From the NCBI GenBank assembly GCA_025526915.1, contig JAHLKH010000124.1, positions 18,489-82,488 of the forward strand: a DNA stretch of 64,000 nucleotides, written 5' to 3'. The notes under the pieces are model-generated. The model was not told where the DNA came from. It did not search any database and saw only the letters and a program-made list of their open reading frames with translations. The position numbers and the translations under genes were made by a program. This DNA is from Entophlyctis helioformis. Taxonomy: Eukaryota; Chytridiomycota; Chytridiomycetes; Chytridiales; Chytriomycetaceae. Positions 43,199 to 54,730 of this stretch are shown in pieces (the stretch's first letter is position 1; each line of letters starts with the position of its first letter).

Positions 43199-44492
43199 AT
43201 GCGCATGCGAGCCAACATTGTCAATCCAACGATGCTGATCAGTGCGTCGCTCCGTCTGTCTGTCTCTCGCTGTCTGTCTGTCTCCCTCTCTCTCCCTCTC
43301 TTGGCTGGCGGACTGACCACCACCCGGACCCACCGTTCTGAGCCAGAGCTCGGCCAAACGCTGGAGCGGCTGCACAAGCAGTGGATCTTCCACATGGCGC
43401 CCGATCGTCTGCGCTTCACCGTCTCCCGTGCCGACTTCCAGACGGGCACCCAGGTGTGGGCCCAGCTGGGCACGGTGAGTGTCTCCACCCTTGATGTGCG
43501 CTGCTGAGCAGTGCCGGGTGCCTGATGTGCTGCGGGCCGCCTGGACTGACGGCCTGCTGCCGCTCCTCGCAGGATGCGCTGTTTGAAGAGTTCCGCATCG
43601 AGAGCGCCAGCGACAACCAAATCTGGCTCGAGCTCAACGGCGACCATCTGCTGCGTGCACTCCGGTCGGGCCAGAAGGCCTCGCAGGTGGTCATGCGGCT
43701 TACCAAAAAGGACAATCTGCCCGTGCTCTCCTTCACCATCACCAACCAGGTGCGTTTGTCTCGTCTGCATGCGCATCGGCATGGCAACCATCTCATCAAG
43801 CCACGGACAGAGCCGGCAAGGCAAGATGATCGTGCTCGTTCAAGACGTGCCTGTGCGCGTCATCTCGCCCGACAAGACCGACGAGTTCCGTGAGCCAATG
43901 CCAACGAGCCCTGAAGTCATGATCATGCTGCCGCCCATCCACACCGTGCGCACAGTCGCAGAGCGCATGCGGTCCATCGGCCAGCGGCTCGTGCTGTCTG
44001 GAAACATGGCTGGCCAGTTCTCCATGAGCGTGTCAAACGACATTGTCCGAGTGCAGACATTCTTCAAAGACCTTGTCAACGTCAATCAGCGTATGTACTG
44101 CCAGCCATGCATCTCCGTGTCGTTCGTACACTGCGTGGCAGCAATAATCTGTTCGCGCAGAGCTGACTTCTCCATCCATGACAGAGAGCGAGTTGGAGCA
44201 GCCGTCTTCGCGGCGCAGCCCCACCGAATTCGTGGTGGTCGAAGTCGACATTCGCGACTTTATCAAGTTTGTCCAGTGCTACCAAGTGCATCCCACCAAG
44301 ATCGTGTGCTGTAAGCCGGCGCTCTTCCGCTGCTCTTGTCTGCAGTCTGGCTGATTCTCTGAATGCGCAGTCATGTACGAGCGGCAGTCGCTCCTCCTGT
44401 ATGCCATCCTGGGCGAGACAGACGATGACGACCAGCACTTGGACGACAAGAATGGATCCCTCATATATCGCATTCCGCTGCGATCAAAATGA
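43199..44492 (+). CDS. HUS1: HUS1, subunit of the 9-1-1 DNA-damage checkpoint clamp
   Basis: Six exons (43199-43241, 43347-43474, 43573-43749, 43811-44090, 44185-44310, 44371-44492). The start MRMRANIVNPTMLI aligns with the conserved MRFRAKI opening of HUS1. PCNA-like sliding-clamp features follow: FHMAPDRLRFTV, LFEEFRIESASDNQIWLEL, NGDHLLRALRSGQKASQVV, LVQDVPVRVISP, EVMIMLPPIHTVRTVAERM, VQTFFKDLVNV and HPTKIVC. The protein forms a ring with RAD9 and RAD1 at damaged DNA. About 290 residues, normal length. No defects seen. Confidence 0.95.
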
Positions 44493-44611
44493 TGCCAGGA
44501 CACGTAGCAATAAACACGCTGCATCCACTTGTATGTATGCGCTTGGATGCCACCATGAGTTCGTGTATTACAAAGATCGCGTCTATGCACCAGATGCCGC
44601 ATGCTTGCGTC

Positions 44612-46519
44612 TTATGCCAGAGCCGCTTCCAGAGCAGGCTTGCCGCTCTTGCCGCTCTTGCCGCTCTTGGCCGTGCTCTCCGCGTCGCCTCCAGACTGCT
44701 GAGTAACACCGGCATCGGCACTTGCAGAGGCAACAACCGATGGCAGCGGCGCTGCCGACACGGACAGCCCCGAAAGCTTGGTCTCGACATCGCGCACCTT
44801 CTCTTCCTCCACAAGCCTGTCCAGCTCGCGCAGCATCTCGCTGTCGTCCATCTCCACGCCCTGCGCCTCGAGGATCGCCGTCTGGCCGTCTGTAAAGGCA
44901 CGCTCAATGTCGGACGCGTCTGCAAGGACATCCTGCACGTCGTCCATGACTGCATCCGCACGCTCAGCCGTGAGGTTGTGCTGCTTCAGGAACGTGCGCA
45001 GTGTCGATGTGCCTGCTTCGTACGCCGTGAGGATCTGGACATTCAGCAGCGTCAGTCGGGCATTCGGTTGGGACGGATGTCAGTTCGCATGACGATGGTC
45101 CTGTGCAGATGCAGCCTTGGTACAAACCTCTGAATCGCTCTCGGCGCTCTGGATTTTGTGCAGCACCATGTCCAGTGTCTCTAATGATGCAGCGCGCTGG
45201 TTGCACGACTGCTCTAGGTTCTTGCGCTGACGGAGCGCATTGAGTGCGCGATGCTTCAGCTTGCTGGCTGCCGCCTGTCGCGCTTGCTCGGTGAGACTAC
45301 GCACCATTCAAGAGATGAGTCACTGGCGTCATGAACAGAAACGATGCGTCGCATGATACCTGAGCATCTTGGCCTCCATCTCCGACACTTGCGCTGTCAG
45401 CTTGCGGATCGTTGCCTTGATGGTCACAATGCCACGATCTGCCTTGCTGATGGCAAGTCTGGGTCCATCTGCCACGGCAGAGGCGGACACGCCAGACTTG
45501 GACGTCTGGCGCTGGGCCGATGCGCCGGCAGGTTTGCGGAACTTGATAGTGGTGCGGCTGCTCTGGTCTTCGCTACTGGTGGCACTCTCAAACACGGCCC
45601 AGTTCTGCTGCTTGAAATGGTGCAGCAGGATTTGGACGTCGAGAGCGGAGACTGCCTGTGCGCCAGTGCCCAGCGCATTGGACTCTTTGCACAGGTCCTG
45701 GAACCCTTGCTCGTCGATGAGCAGATCGGTCGAGTACAGCATGCTGGATGTCAGATGCGCCAAGATCGCATCGGCTGCAGCCTGGCAACGATCACACGTC
45801 AGTCTACACCGGACCCCTTGCTTCCTGCAGCGGCAGCCGACTCACTTGCACGAGTGGCTTAACCACCATGGTCTCGTGGCGCTCTGTGAGGCCCTTGCTG
45901 GACGATCCTATCACTTGAGCCACCGTCCAGCGGACAGGCGTGGCAACAAGCGCATTGAGCATCCATCCGACTGTCGCAACGGCTGTCGATGCAGCAGTAC
46001 TGACAGTGATGCTGCCGCTGCTGCTGCTGCTGGCCGTGTCGGTCGCCGCCAGGAAGTCCTGCAGCCTGACCAGCGTCCCAGTGGCATGCATGTGGCCCTA
46101 CAGAAGCCTGCCTGGTCAGTCCCTGCATGAAGCTTGAAGCCGGAGGCGTTGTCCTCGTACAAACCCACCAGGACGGTGTCCAAGCCGAGTGGCACGGCGC
46201 CGCTCTCGTGGCCAAACACATGCTGCAGGCCGTATGTGCCAAGAGCAACCGCAGACCCGCTCGGTCCATGCCCTGTCGCTGCTGCCGCCGTCGTGGCCTC
46301 GCCTGCACCTGCAGCAGCCTGTTCGAGCAACAGCCGCTGTCTGGTGGCCTCGGTCACGGTGCGAGTCCAGAAAGCCAGCGCCGAGTCGTACGACGTCGAG
46401 TTCTCGGGCGTGCGCTCGTGCGGGAACTCTGCAAACAGGAAGCTGCGGCGGTCGCTGTTGCTCCACTCGGGCAGCGTCTTGAGGAAGCCGGCGACCGGTG
46501 CGTCTGCGTTGGCTGGCAT
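44612..46519 (-). CDS. CHMP7: CHMP7-like ESCRT protein
   Basis: About five or six exons (first 46519 to near 46110, then to 45846, 45781-45360, 45297-45128, 45034-44612). The N-terminal half is winged-helix-like (LKTLPEWSNSDRRSFLFAEF; LNALVATPVRWTVAQV). The C-terminal half is a Snf7-like coiled coil (VTIKATIRKLTAQVSEMEAK, ARQAAASKLKHRALNALRQR, LTAYEAGTSTLRTFLKQHNL, VMDDVQDVLADASDIERAF). It ends in an Ala/Ser/Gly tail. CHMP7 combines ESCRT-II-like and ESCRT-III parts and acts at the inner nuclear membrane in envelope sealing. Around 46080-46130 the frame shifts between HAGTDQ and LVRLQDFLAA; no good intron is visible, so a one-base error is likely. Confidence 0.9.
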
Positions 46520-46807
46520 GCTCGCAAGGGAGTTGAAGGGTTTTTGGGCAGGTCCGAACGTGGCGGACGAGATTGGAGTCGCTGTGTGGTTGGGGACCAC
46601 GACGCAGCATGCGATGTGCAAGAGAGGCCACACGATCCAGGACGCAACGGCTCTGCGCACAGCGCCGAGGGGAAGCGGCAACGCATGCACGCATTCGACG
46701 GCCGATCACGCTGCCTCGAAGCAAGCAAGCAAGCAAGCAACCAGCCCGGATCAGTGCATTCGGCGGTTTGTCTTGCAAGAGCACAATCGCCGCTGCGCAT
46801 CGTCACG

Positions 46808-49311
46808 ATGGTTCGCGTGTGGCAGAATGGCAGCGAGGTGTGTGTCTGCGACGGCATCCACTTGCGCCGATCGGCATGGCTGACACCGGACTGTACAGCA
46901 GAGCAAAGAGCGGGCCAGACGGGAATGGCTGGAGGACCTTGGTGGGTGGTGCTGGTGCCAGCATAGGCCGTCTCCCTGCCTGATCGTGCCCACTAACACG
47001 AGGACGAATCTGCTGCAATGCCCGTGCGTGACAGACAGACCGGCAGACCCGCAGCCACCGAGAGCGCAAGGAGAACGAGCGCATCGAGCGGCTGCTTGAG
47101 CATCCGATCATGCTGGACCCTGCCGACGGGGTTGCACCCATGCCTGTCGTGCCTGTTGCCGACGACTCAATCACACGGCATAGCAGACGGGTGAGTGGGC
47201 TCGATACCCGCGTGCGCCAAACACAAACCCTTTGGCTGATCTGTCTGCCCGGTTCAGAGATCCATGAGTGCGATTCTCAAGTTTGAGGCCGCGCAGCGAG
47301 AGGTGAGTGCTGCAGCCTCTGCTGGTCAAGCCACATCCCTCAACGTGCTGACCAGTCGTCATGGCGCGGCTTGCTGACAGCAAGAACGAATCGGTAAGAA
47401 GGTAACGGCACAGGCAGTGTAATGGCACAGGCACTAACGAGGTGTGTGTTTTGCAGCGAGATATGAGCCCAAGACCCGGCAACATGCACCGCGGTCGTTG
47501 ACATCGTCCATCATGGGACCAGCTGCACCACAGGCAGCAACAGGAGCGATTGCACGCAAGCGTTCAGCATCACATCATCCTGCCGGATCGTCAGACTATT
47601 TCTGGACGACGCGCACCTTGCCACACCCTCGCTTGCATGAGCAGCACTCTGTTCCCGTGTATCCAGCGGCAACTCGCGATCAGTATGGGCAGCAGATCTT
47701 CCAGCAGCAACAGCAACAGTATCACCAGCAATACCAACCTCCTCCAACAACCACTGCTTTAAGCAGCCCAGTCCCAGCCTTGTTCCGGCCGCAGCACAGC
47801 CAGTATGCCCGACTCAAGCCGCAGTTTGCGGCAGAAGATCCTCAGGCATCGCAGCGCTCAGAGTCGTCAAAGGAATGGCGGCTCTTTCTTGAGCAGCAGA
47901 TTCAAGAGAAGCGCGACCGTGAACGCGACCACAAGGAATACGAGTTGGAGCAAGACCGCATCATACTTCGGCAACACATGTACAACAGCGACAGCAACCA
48001 GCATGGCGGACACACTGCGTTGTCCAAGCCCACTCTGCCCTGGCAGCAGGATCAGCCTAGCCAGCCGTCTTATCCAGAAAACTCGGTGTTTGTGCATCCT
48101 CGTCTCACGGACACGGTCCGGTCAACATTTGGACCGCCACAGCGGCAACCCAATCCCTCTCAGTCGCTGGCCATGTCCAAGAGCGTGTACGACAGCTACA
48201 TTCCACGACCAGCGTATCTGCTGCATATCAAGACAACTGCTGCACAGGTCGCTGGCAAATGGGACGAAAAGGTCGACGGCGGGCCATGGCACTCAATGCC
48301 AGCACGTCCTGCACAGGCTGCACAGCCCGTGCGTGCCGTTCACCATACACACCAGCATCACGATCAGTCTCACGATCAGCCTCACGATCAGCATCAAGAT
48401 AGCCATCAGCACTATCACCAGCACCACCACCAGCAACACACGTCACGCCATCATGTCCCAGCACAAGAGCCACAGCCTGCAGCGCCGCCGCCAGTCGCGT
48501 CCGTCTTCAAACCGGCAGCAGCAACAAAACCAGCACGTGTTGCACACAACGATCAACACAAGCGAGCAGCCTCTGACGCACAGGGATCAAAGTCATGGCC
48601 AGTCGGACCCAAAGCCAATGTCCCACACGCCAACACAAGCTACGCAAATCCTGTCAAGCACGGGCCGCGTCACTATGCCGCTGCTCAGCCAGTAGCCGCA
48701 CAACACCAGCCCGTCCGTGCACAGCCAACGGCGCACCATCGGCCCAAACCTGTGGCGCAAGTGCAAGCACCGCAAGCACCGCAACCTGCACCGGCCAAAT
48801 CCTCTCCATCGTCCATCCCATCCGACGGCGTCAGCAGCCCAAAGTACAGCAGCACAGTCCACCGCGTCAGCGAATCCCACGACGCTGCCACGTCGAGCAT
48901 CCACAAGCCGCGGACGCTCGAGCGGAGAGTTGTCACACACAAGGTGCTGTCAGATCACACGCATCAACATGCCAACCAGCACAGAGTCCGGATGAATGCG
49001 TCAGACGCTCCAGTCATTAGACACATGGAGCGATTGACCTCAACGCCGCCCATGGCGGCTGGCGTGCCCAGATCGGTCAAGGTATGCCACCGAACAATGG
49101 GATAAGCGGGCTCGCTTGCGCCTGTCTGTGTATGTGCAGCAACTGTTGTCGAGTTTGCCCGACTGACACGAGTGGTGCACTGTGCGATCAGAGGCCGTTG
49201 GCGCAACACCAAGGCGACCCGGTCAAGATGCAGGCACTTGACAAGCTCCGACAGTTTGAGAGTGTGCTGGACCACGAGCGGCGGCAGCTGTCTCGCGAAC
49301 TCCATTCATAA
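46808..49311 (+). CDS. Gln/His-rich coiled-coil protein of unknown function
   Basis: Six exons proposed: 46808 to about 46839, 47055-47190, 47258-47302, a 13-nt micro-exon 47381-47393, 47457-49081 and 49192-49311. The micro-exon is required to keep frame (E-QERIA-RYEPKT). The protein begins MVRVWQNGSEV, then ERKENERIERLLEHPIMLDP and AILKFEAAQRE. The large exon has a poly-Gln stretch, a charged helix (EWRLFLEQQIQEKRDRERDH), His/Asp/Gln repeats near 48350 and Pro/Ala-rich disorder. The C-terminal helix is LDKLRQFESVLDHERRQLSREL. No family is recognised. The short conserved-looking N-terminal helices suggest a cytoskeletal or centrosomal adaptor, but this is inference. Confidence 0.7.
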
Positions 49312-49348
49312 AACTCCCTCTTCCCAACACTGTTTGACCTCGTTTTAT

Positions 49349-50175
49349 ATGGCTTGTCCGAAGACGATGACGATGGTGATGCCCAAACTCCACTTGATCG
49401 TCGCATCGACGGCCGAAGGTGGGATTGGCAAAGGCGGCGACCTCCCATGGCGGCTGTCCAAAGACATGGACCACTTCCGTGTGCTGTCGACGTTCCTTGG
49501 GCGGGTGCATGACCCAGCCGCCGCGGACGGCTCGGCTCTGCCAGCATACACTGCGGCAGCGCTGGCAGGGAAGCAGCCGATGGCCGCGCGCAACGTCGTC
49601 GTCATGGGCCGCAAGACATGGGACTCGATCCCCGCCAAGTTCCGGCCGCTGAGAGGCCGGATCAACGTGGTGCTCACTCGGGGCGACGAGGCTGTGAGCA
49701 GTGCTATTGCCAGGTACGCCACACGGTTCAGGGCCGCCTGCCTGCCAGAGCTCGGCGGCTGTCGAAACGTGCAACTGAGACGACGGCAATCGAATGTGAC
49801 AGCGAGTCTCGGCCAGATGCACCGGTGCATGTTTGGCAAGACTTTGACCAGGCGCTGCTCGGCATATCCAGCCTGCCTGGACCGATCGGCGCCACATGCA
49901 TCATCGGCGGCGCACACATCTACGCTCTCGCTCTGGCACATCCGGCGTGCCAGTCCATCTTCCTTACCCGCGTCGAGCCTGTGCCGGCGACGGGCGATGA
50001 CGGCACTGCTCCGGGGCCAGCGATCGACTGCGATGTGTTTCTGCCGCAGATCCCTGGACACTTCCGTCCAGTCGACGAGAAGCGTGCCCGTGCAGTCATG
50101 GGTGCGGAGGTGGATCTCGGCGTCCAGACGCAGGGCCGGTACCAGTTCCACTTTGCACTGTATGAACGTGTCTAA
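49349..50175 (+). CDS. Dihydrofolate reductase
   Basis: Two exons (49349-49713, 49749-50175) separated by a very short 35-nt GT-AG intron. Family motifs are VASTAEGGIGKGGDLPWRLS (nicotinamide loop and LPW), DMDHFRVLS with the catalytic acidic region, VVVMGRKTWDSIPAKFRPLR and CIIGGAHIYALAL. The enzyme reduces dihydrofolate to tetrahydrofolate with NADPH. About 263 residues, longer than bacterial DHFR because of fungal-type insertions around DPAAADGSALP and PVPATGDDGTAPG. Several ATGs near the start (49349, 49364, 49379) are possible; MPKLHLIVAS is the likely core start. Confidence 0.95.
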
Positions 50176-50317
50176 TGCATCTCCTATTCCAACCTTGAAG
50201 CACGATGCAGCCATCTCCTCAAGCCGTTCATTCGCGCCTCGAGGACGGCAGCAGCCAAAGATGTCTAAGAAGGTGGAGAGGGATCCGACAGAGGTGGATG
50301 GAGAGGCAGCGGCGTTG

Positions 50318-50930
50318 TTAGGACGCCTTGGTCTTGATCTGGATGCCGTGCATACCCTTGATGTCTTCGCGCAGAATGTCGGTCACGAGACGGTGCTGGT
50401 TGACCATGGACATGCCACGGAAGTTGGGGCTCGAGATCTCGACGGCGTACATGGCGCCGCAACCACCTGTCCATGCAACGCATGCCGTCCATCAACGATC
50501 GGTCAGTCGCTTTCATGCAGCCCCAAGCCTCTGCCAAAATCGCAGCGATCCAAAGAACAGAAGTCGGCAGCGCACCCGAGATGTCAGTCACGTTGAGCGC
50601 AGTGGCCTGCAGTTGGTTGGCCAGCTTCTCGTGGATGATGCGCTCGCCGTCCGAGTAGTCTGCGCGCGGCTGGGCGACGACTGCATTGTCTGCAAGCACA
50701 TCAACCGCAGGCGGCTTGGAGGCATCGGCTGAGTAAGCACGGCGGGCTGTCCAGAATGTGCTGCGAGTGATGGGCACTGCAACAGCAGCCATGCGCAGTG
50801 CACTAGCAGAAGAGGCAGAGACAGACGCAGACGCAGACGCAGCGGCTGATGTCGCAGCAGCGCACGCTGCTCCACTCGATGCCCGACGAATGCAGGCAGC
50901 AGCCAGTGCTCGTTGTGCGGCGGGAATCAT
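50318..50930 (-). CDS. BOLA3: BolA-like protein 3, mitochondrial iron-sulfur cluster factor
   Basis: Two exons (50930-50576, 50466-50318). The N-terminus is an Arg/Ala/Ser-rich mitochondrial presequence (MIPAAQRALAAACIRRASSG), followed by a linker. The BolA domain starts at YSDGERIIHEKLANQLQA. Diagnostic residues are CGAMYAVEISSPNFRGMSMV and NQHRLVTDILREDI, with the Cys and His used for [2Fe-2S] coordination with glutaredoxin 5. The protein ends GMHGIQIKTKAS. It assists iron-sulfur delivery to lipoate synthase and respiratory enzymes. Divergent from TAF9 with only 35 bp between start codons. Confidence 0.95.
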
Positions 50931-50965
50931 TCGTCGAGGTTTGCCGTTGCAAGAGCAAGATCGCC
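50931..50965. promoter_or_regulatory. 35-bp divergent promoter between BOLA3 and TAF9
   Basis: Start codons of the two genes are 35 bp apart (cgtcgaggtttgccgttgca and on). At least one transcript must begin inside the other gene or be nearly leaderless. Confidence 0.55.
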
Positions 50966-51899
50966 ATGCCCACCTACGACGCTTTCAAGGGTGACCCAAC
51001 CGACCTGCCCCGCGACGCACGGCTGGTCTCGCTCATCCTGCAGTCGCTGGACATTGACGACTACGAGCCCCGGGTCATCCCGCAGCTGCTCGAGTTTGTG
51101 CATCGGCACATTCTGGACCTCCTGCAGGACGCACAGATGTTTGCAGACCATGCGGGGCACAAGGACTTGGAGGTCACGGACGTGCGGCTGGCCATCGAGA
51201 GCAGGGCCTCGCATGCCTTTTCCGGCCCGCCCTCTCGTGAGGTGTGTGTGTCTCGCATCGTTGCGCTGTTGCGTCGGGGTTGTTGGTTGTTGGTTGTCGG
51301 CTGAGCAGACTGCCTCGTACTGACGGACTGGAGCGCTTGGTGGCCCAGGTCATGATGGAGCTTGCCGAGAAGAAGAACTCGATCCCGCTGCCGCTCATCC
51401 CCGAAAAGTTTGGTCTGCGGCTGCCGCCTGAGCGCAACACTCTGCTCAAGCCCAACTTCCAGATCGTGCCCAAGGTGCTGCTGCCGCCATCATCTGCCTG
51501 CCTGGCTGCCTGCCTACACGCTTGCACTCACTGTCGTCACGCTCCGCTGACTCTGGCGTCATGCAGGTCAACGCCAACGCGCTCAAACGAACGATGCCGA
51601 TGCCGGCCACCAGCGCTGCCTCCACAGACTCGCCTGCTGTCAAGCGCACGCACCTGAACACAGCCCAACAGCAGCAGCAACAACAGCAACAGCAACAACA
51701 GGCACTGCCGGTTCCGTCTGCCGTGCCTGTGGCTGCTCCGTCGCTCACCATGTCGCTGCCCGTCTCGCAACAGCCAAAGGAAGACGATGACTACGACATG
51801 GATGGTGAGGGCTTTGACTCGAAGAGTGTCGGGAATACTCCACTGACAGGTGCCATACATGGTGCTGTTGAACAGATGCATAGGGATTTCAATGGGTGA
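50966..51899 (+). CDS. TAF9: TFIID/SAGA subunit TAF9
   Basis: Three exons (50966-51241, 51349-51474, 51567-51899). The N-terminal histone fold is clear: DLPRDARLVSLILQSLDIDD, YEPRVIPQLLEFVHRHILDL, LQDAQMFADHAGHKDLEVTD, VRLAIESRASHAF. The second exon gives the family segment NSIPLPLIPEKFGLRLPPER. The C-terminus has a poly-Gln run (CAG/CAA) and an acidic DDDYDMDGEG. TAF9 pairs with TAF6 in TFIID and SAGA. The start is chosen at MPTYDAFKG; the frame is open further upstream but overlaps BOLA3. It is the last spacer gene, 86 bp before the right repeat arm. Confidence 0.95.
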
Positions 51900-52075
51900 A
51901 TGACCGATTGGCTGTACAGAGCGTGTGGCAGCGTTACCGGGTCCGAATGAAGGCGAGATCAGGGCTGCATTCAATCATCCAATGCTTCATTGGCAGGCTT
52001 CAAGACACACAAGAATAGACATAGGACAATAGAACAACAGACACACAGAGATGGACACATGCAAGCAACTCCTGC

Positions 52076-54283
52076 TCACGACTGATGGCCACCGATTCCA
52101 CCACTTCCACCACCAACGCTGATTCCACCAACGTTGATGCCCAGGCTGGCAAGACCATCGACCAGCTCGTCGCGAATCTCGGGCCACGTGTCGCGCACAA
52201 AGCCGGCCACTTGGCGAGCCCCTTCGACGAGCATGTCCATGATCATCTGCTCCGTCTGCTCTTCGTCGTCGGTCTTGGTCTGCCACGCCACGCCACCGTT
52301 CTCGCCTAACCCGCTGTGCACACGGCCCAGACAGGTCTTGGACACGTAGCCGCTGACTTGGTTGACAAAGGCCACAAACAGCCGCATCTGCTGCTCTTCC
52401 AGGCGGATCTGCGCAATCGACGTGTCGCTGTAGTTCCAGCGTCGGAGAAAGTCGTCAGAGAGCGGCTCGGACACGCGCAGGTTGTACATGTCCGTGCGGT
52501 CGTGCGGGCCTGGCGTCTTGGGGTTGAATGGCGATCCGCTGCTGCCACGGTCGCTGCTGTCGTTACTGTCGTCATTGGTGTCGCTGTCGTCGATGTTGTC
52601 GTTGGTGTCTTTGGTGTCATCCGCTGCAGCAGCGTATGCGGCACTGGCGCGTCGAACTCCTGACACCACTTGACGCGCCTGGTCATCCGTCAGCTGTGCA
52701 CAAGGCACAGACAGGAAGCAAGCCAGTCTCGGTCAGTGCCACACGCAGACAGCCAGACAGACAGCCCAGACAGCACAGACAGCACAGACAGCACAGACAG
52801 CACAGACAGCACAGACAGCACAGCCAGCACTCACCACGCGGCCACGTGGACGGATCGAGTTGGTGTACTGGAAACACACGAGACCGCCTGCGCCGCCGCC
52901 AGTCGAGCTCAGCACGTCTGCAACGGTTGGGTTGGTTGACAGGTATCCAAACATGTTCAACGTGTCCGTCGCTCTCGCATTGTTGTCGGACGAGCCTCGC
53001 CGGAGATTGCCGCTGTACATGCTCGCCTGCTGTGGATGGCGGCGCTGCCAGCGGTACCAGATGCGGTCAATGTTGCGGTGGTGCAGCATAAAGATCGGGT
53101 CGTTTGGAGACAGTCGCGCGTTGCCCATGTCGCCGCCGATCGCCATGTGTACGTTGTTGTGCGGCAGCGACTCGAGCGACCGACGGAACGGGTCGTACGA
53201 CTCGTAGCGCATCATGAAGTTGATGGTCTCTGGGGCATAGAACGCGCCAAGCATGGGCAGGTCGAACTGGCCAGGCTCCGTCGACCACCTGCGATGGACA
53301 CAGTCGCGACTGGCGCGAGTGGCGGCAAAGGGGCCGTCCATGACGCAGCTGCGTGAGCCGCGGCCGTTTCCACCAAAGGCGCTGCGACTCCAGACCTCGG
53401 ACCGCTCGGGTGCCTGCGCGTCAAACGACCAGTCCCAGTACCTGTGTTGGAGCACAGACAGACGCGTGCGGTCAGTGGCGTGTCCTGCAGGCGTGGGCCA
53501 CAGCAGACGCAGCCAGCGAGCAGTGGACACGGCGGCACGACTCACGGGAACGGGCCAGCGTAGTTGCATTCGGTCTCCAGCGTGCGGTCAAAGAGCGACA
53601 GGTACAGCCGGTGCCACGGCAGGAATGCAGCCTGGCCGCGGGGCGTGGGTCGTGGGTCGTTGAGGGTGGAAGGCGTGAGGCGTGCACGGTCAGTGGCAGT
53701 CGGTGGCAGTCGGTGGCGTGCATTGCGACGTAATGGAGTCACTGATGGCGTGCGCAATGCAAGTCGCTTGTCGCTTGCTGCTCGCACAGCCACTCTCAGC
53801 CACAGCCACTCACAGCCACTCTCACTCTCACAGCCTCGTCACGCTGCTGCACGACACTGCTCAACACTGCTCAACTGCGCACGCGTCGTGCTCCGCTCCG
53901 CCCAATGGCTGCTGATCTGGCCCAGCCGTTGGATGGTCTGCTGGAATGCTGGCGTGCTGGCGTGCTGGCGTGGAGGTGGAAGGACAGACATGCACACAGA
54001 CTGGCATGCACACAGACAGCCCGCTACTCACCGTCTCGTGCGCAACGTTGTTGGCCTGCGAGTGGATCCACACAAGGTCGTCGAAGCGGCTTGTCTGGCC
54101 GAGCTGCGACGGCCGCGTCTTGAGGCAGGCGACGGCAGCCACGTACGCCTGCTGCTGGGCAGCCGTCAGCTCGCGCCATTCCGCGTGGGTCTTTGGGTTG
54201 GCGCACGACTGGGCTGCGACAAGCGACGAGGCGAGCAGCGAGGCGGTCAGCCCAACAAGGGCGAGACTGCGCAAGTGCGGCAT
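52076..54283 (-). CDS. Secreted tyrosinase, right copy (intact frame)
   Basis: Mirror of 10062-12250, with exons 54283-54032, 53631-53546, 53441-52835 and 52693-52076. Every exon is open and all junctions are in phase, unlike the left copy. Copper-site motifs are unchanged (WIHSQANN, LPWHRLYLSLF, NNVHMAIGG, LHHRNIDRIW). The acidic linker missing in the left frame reads DTKDTNDNIDDSDTNDDSND here. Small differences include LTASLL for LTVSLL, GSRSC for GSRNC and GGVAWQTK for GGEAWQAK. The third intron has more CTGTCTGTG units than the left copy. This is the better template for the protein (about 520 residues). Confidence 0.95.
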
Positions 54284-54730
54284 GGTGGTGGTGGTGGTGG
54301 TGGTAGTGCCGTGTGGGGGCATGGCTGCAGACGGGGATGCAGAGATGCGGAGATGCAGGAAAGGAAGCCGAGTGCAAGCCGCTCTGCGGTTGATGGTTGC
54401 AAGGTGCCACTGGCATCGCACAGCATCCGACGCGGTGCATCCGACGCGGTGCATCCGACGCGGTGCATGCCACTGGATCTGCGCGAGAGGCTGGCTGCTG
54501 TGCCACGAGTGCACGCACAATGCACGCACAATGCACTGGAAGACCTGTCTATTGGACGGCTGGCGGGCTGGCGGGCTGGCTGTTGGACGATCTGGCTGTT
54601 GGACGGCTTTATTCGGCGGCAGTGGCAAGAATGTGCAGGTGGAGTGGGTGCCGCATGCGACGGAACGAGTCAGGGGTAACGGCAGCGGTGTGTGGTCGAG
54701 AGCGGACGGGGGCTGCAGCAAAAGGGCTGC
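54284..54730. other. Intergenic region, tyrosinase promoter (right arm)
   Basis: Mirror of 9629-10061. The gcatccgacgcggt unit has three copies here against about two in the left arm. The GTGGTGGTGGTGG run beside the ATG encodes poly-Thr if the upstream ATG at 54322 is used. Confidence 0.5.

Noticed and set aside
42504..43824. Long reverse-strand frames with repeated Ser-His-Arg-Ile-Ala units
   Set aside because: They arise from the GCGAT microsatellite, open in every frame, and overlap WDR70 and HUS1 exons.
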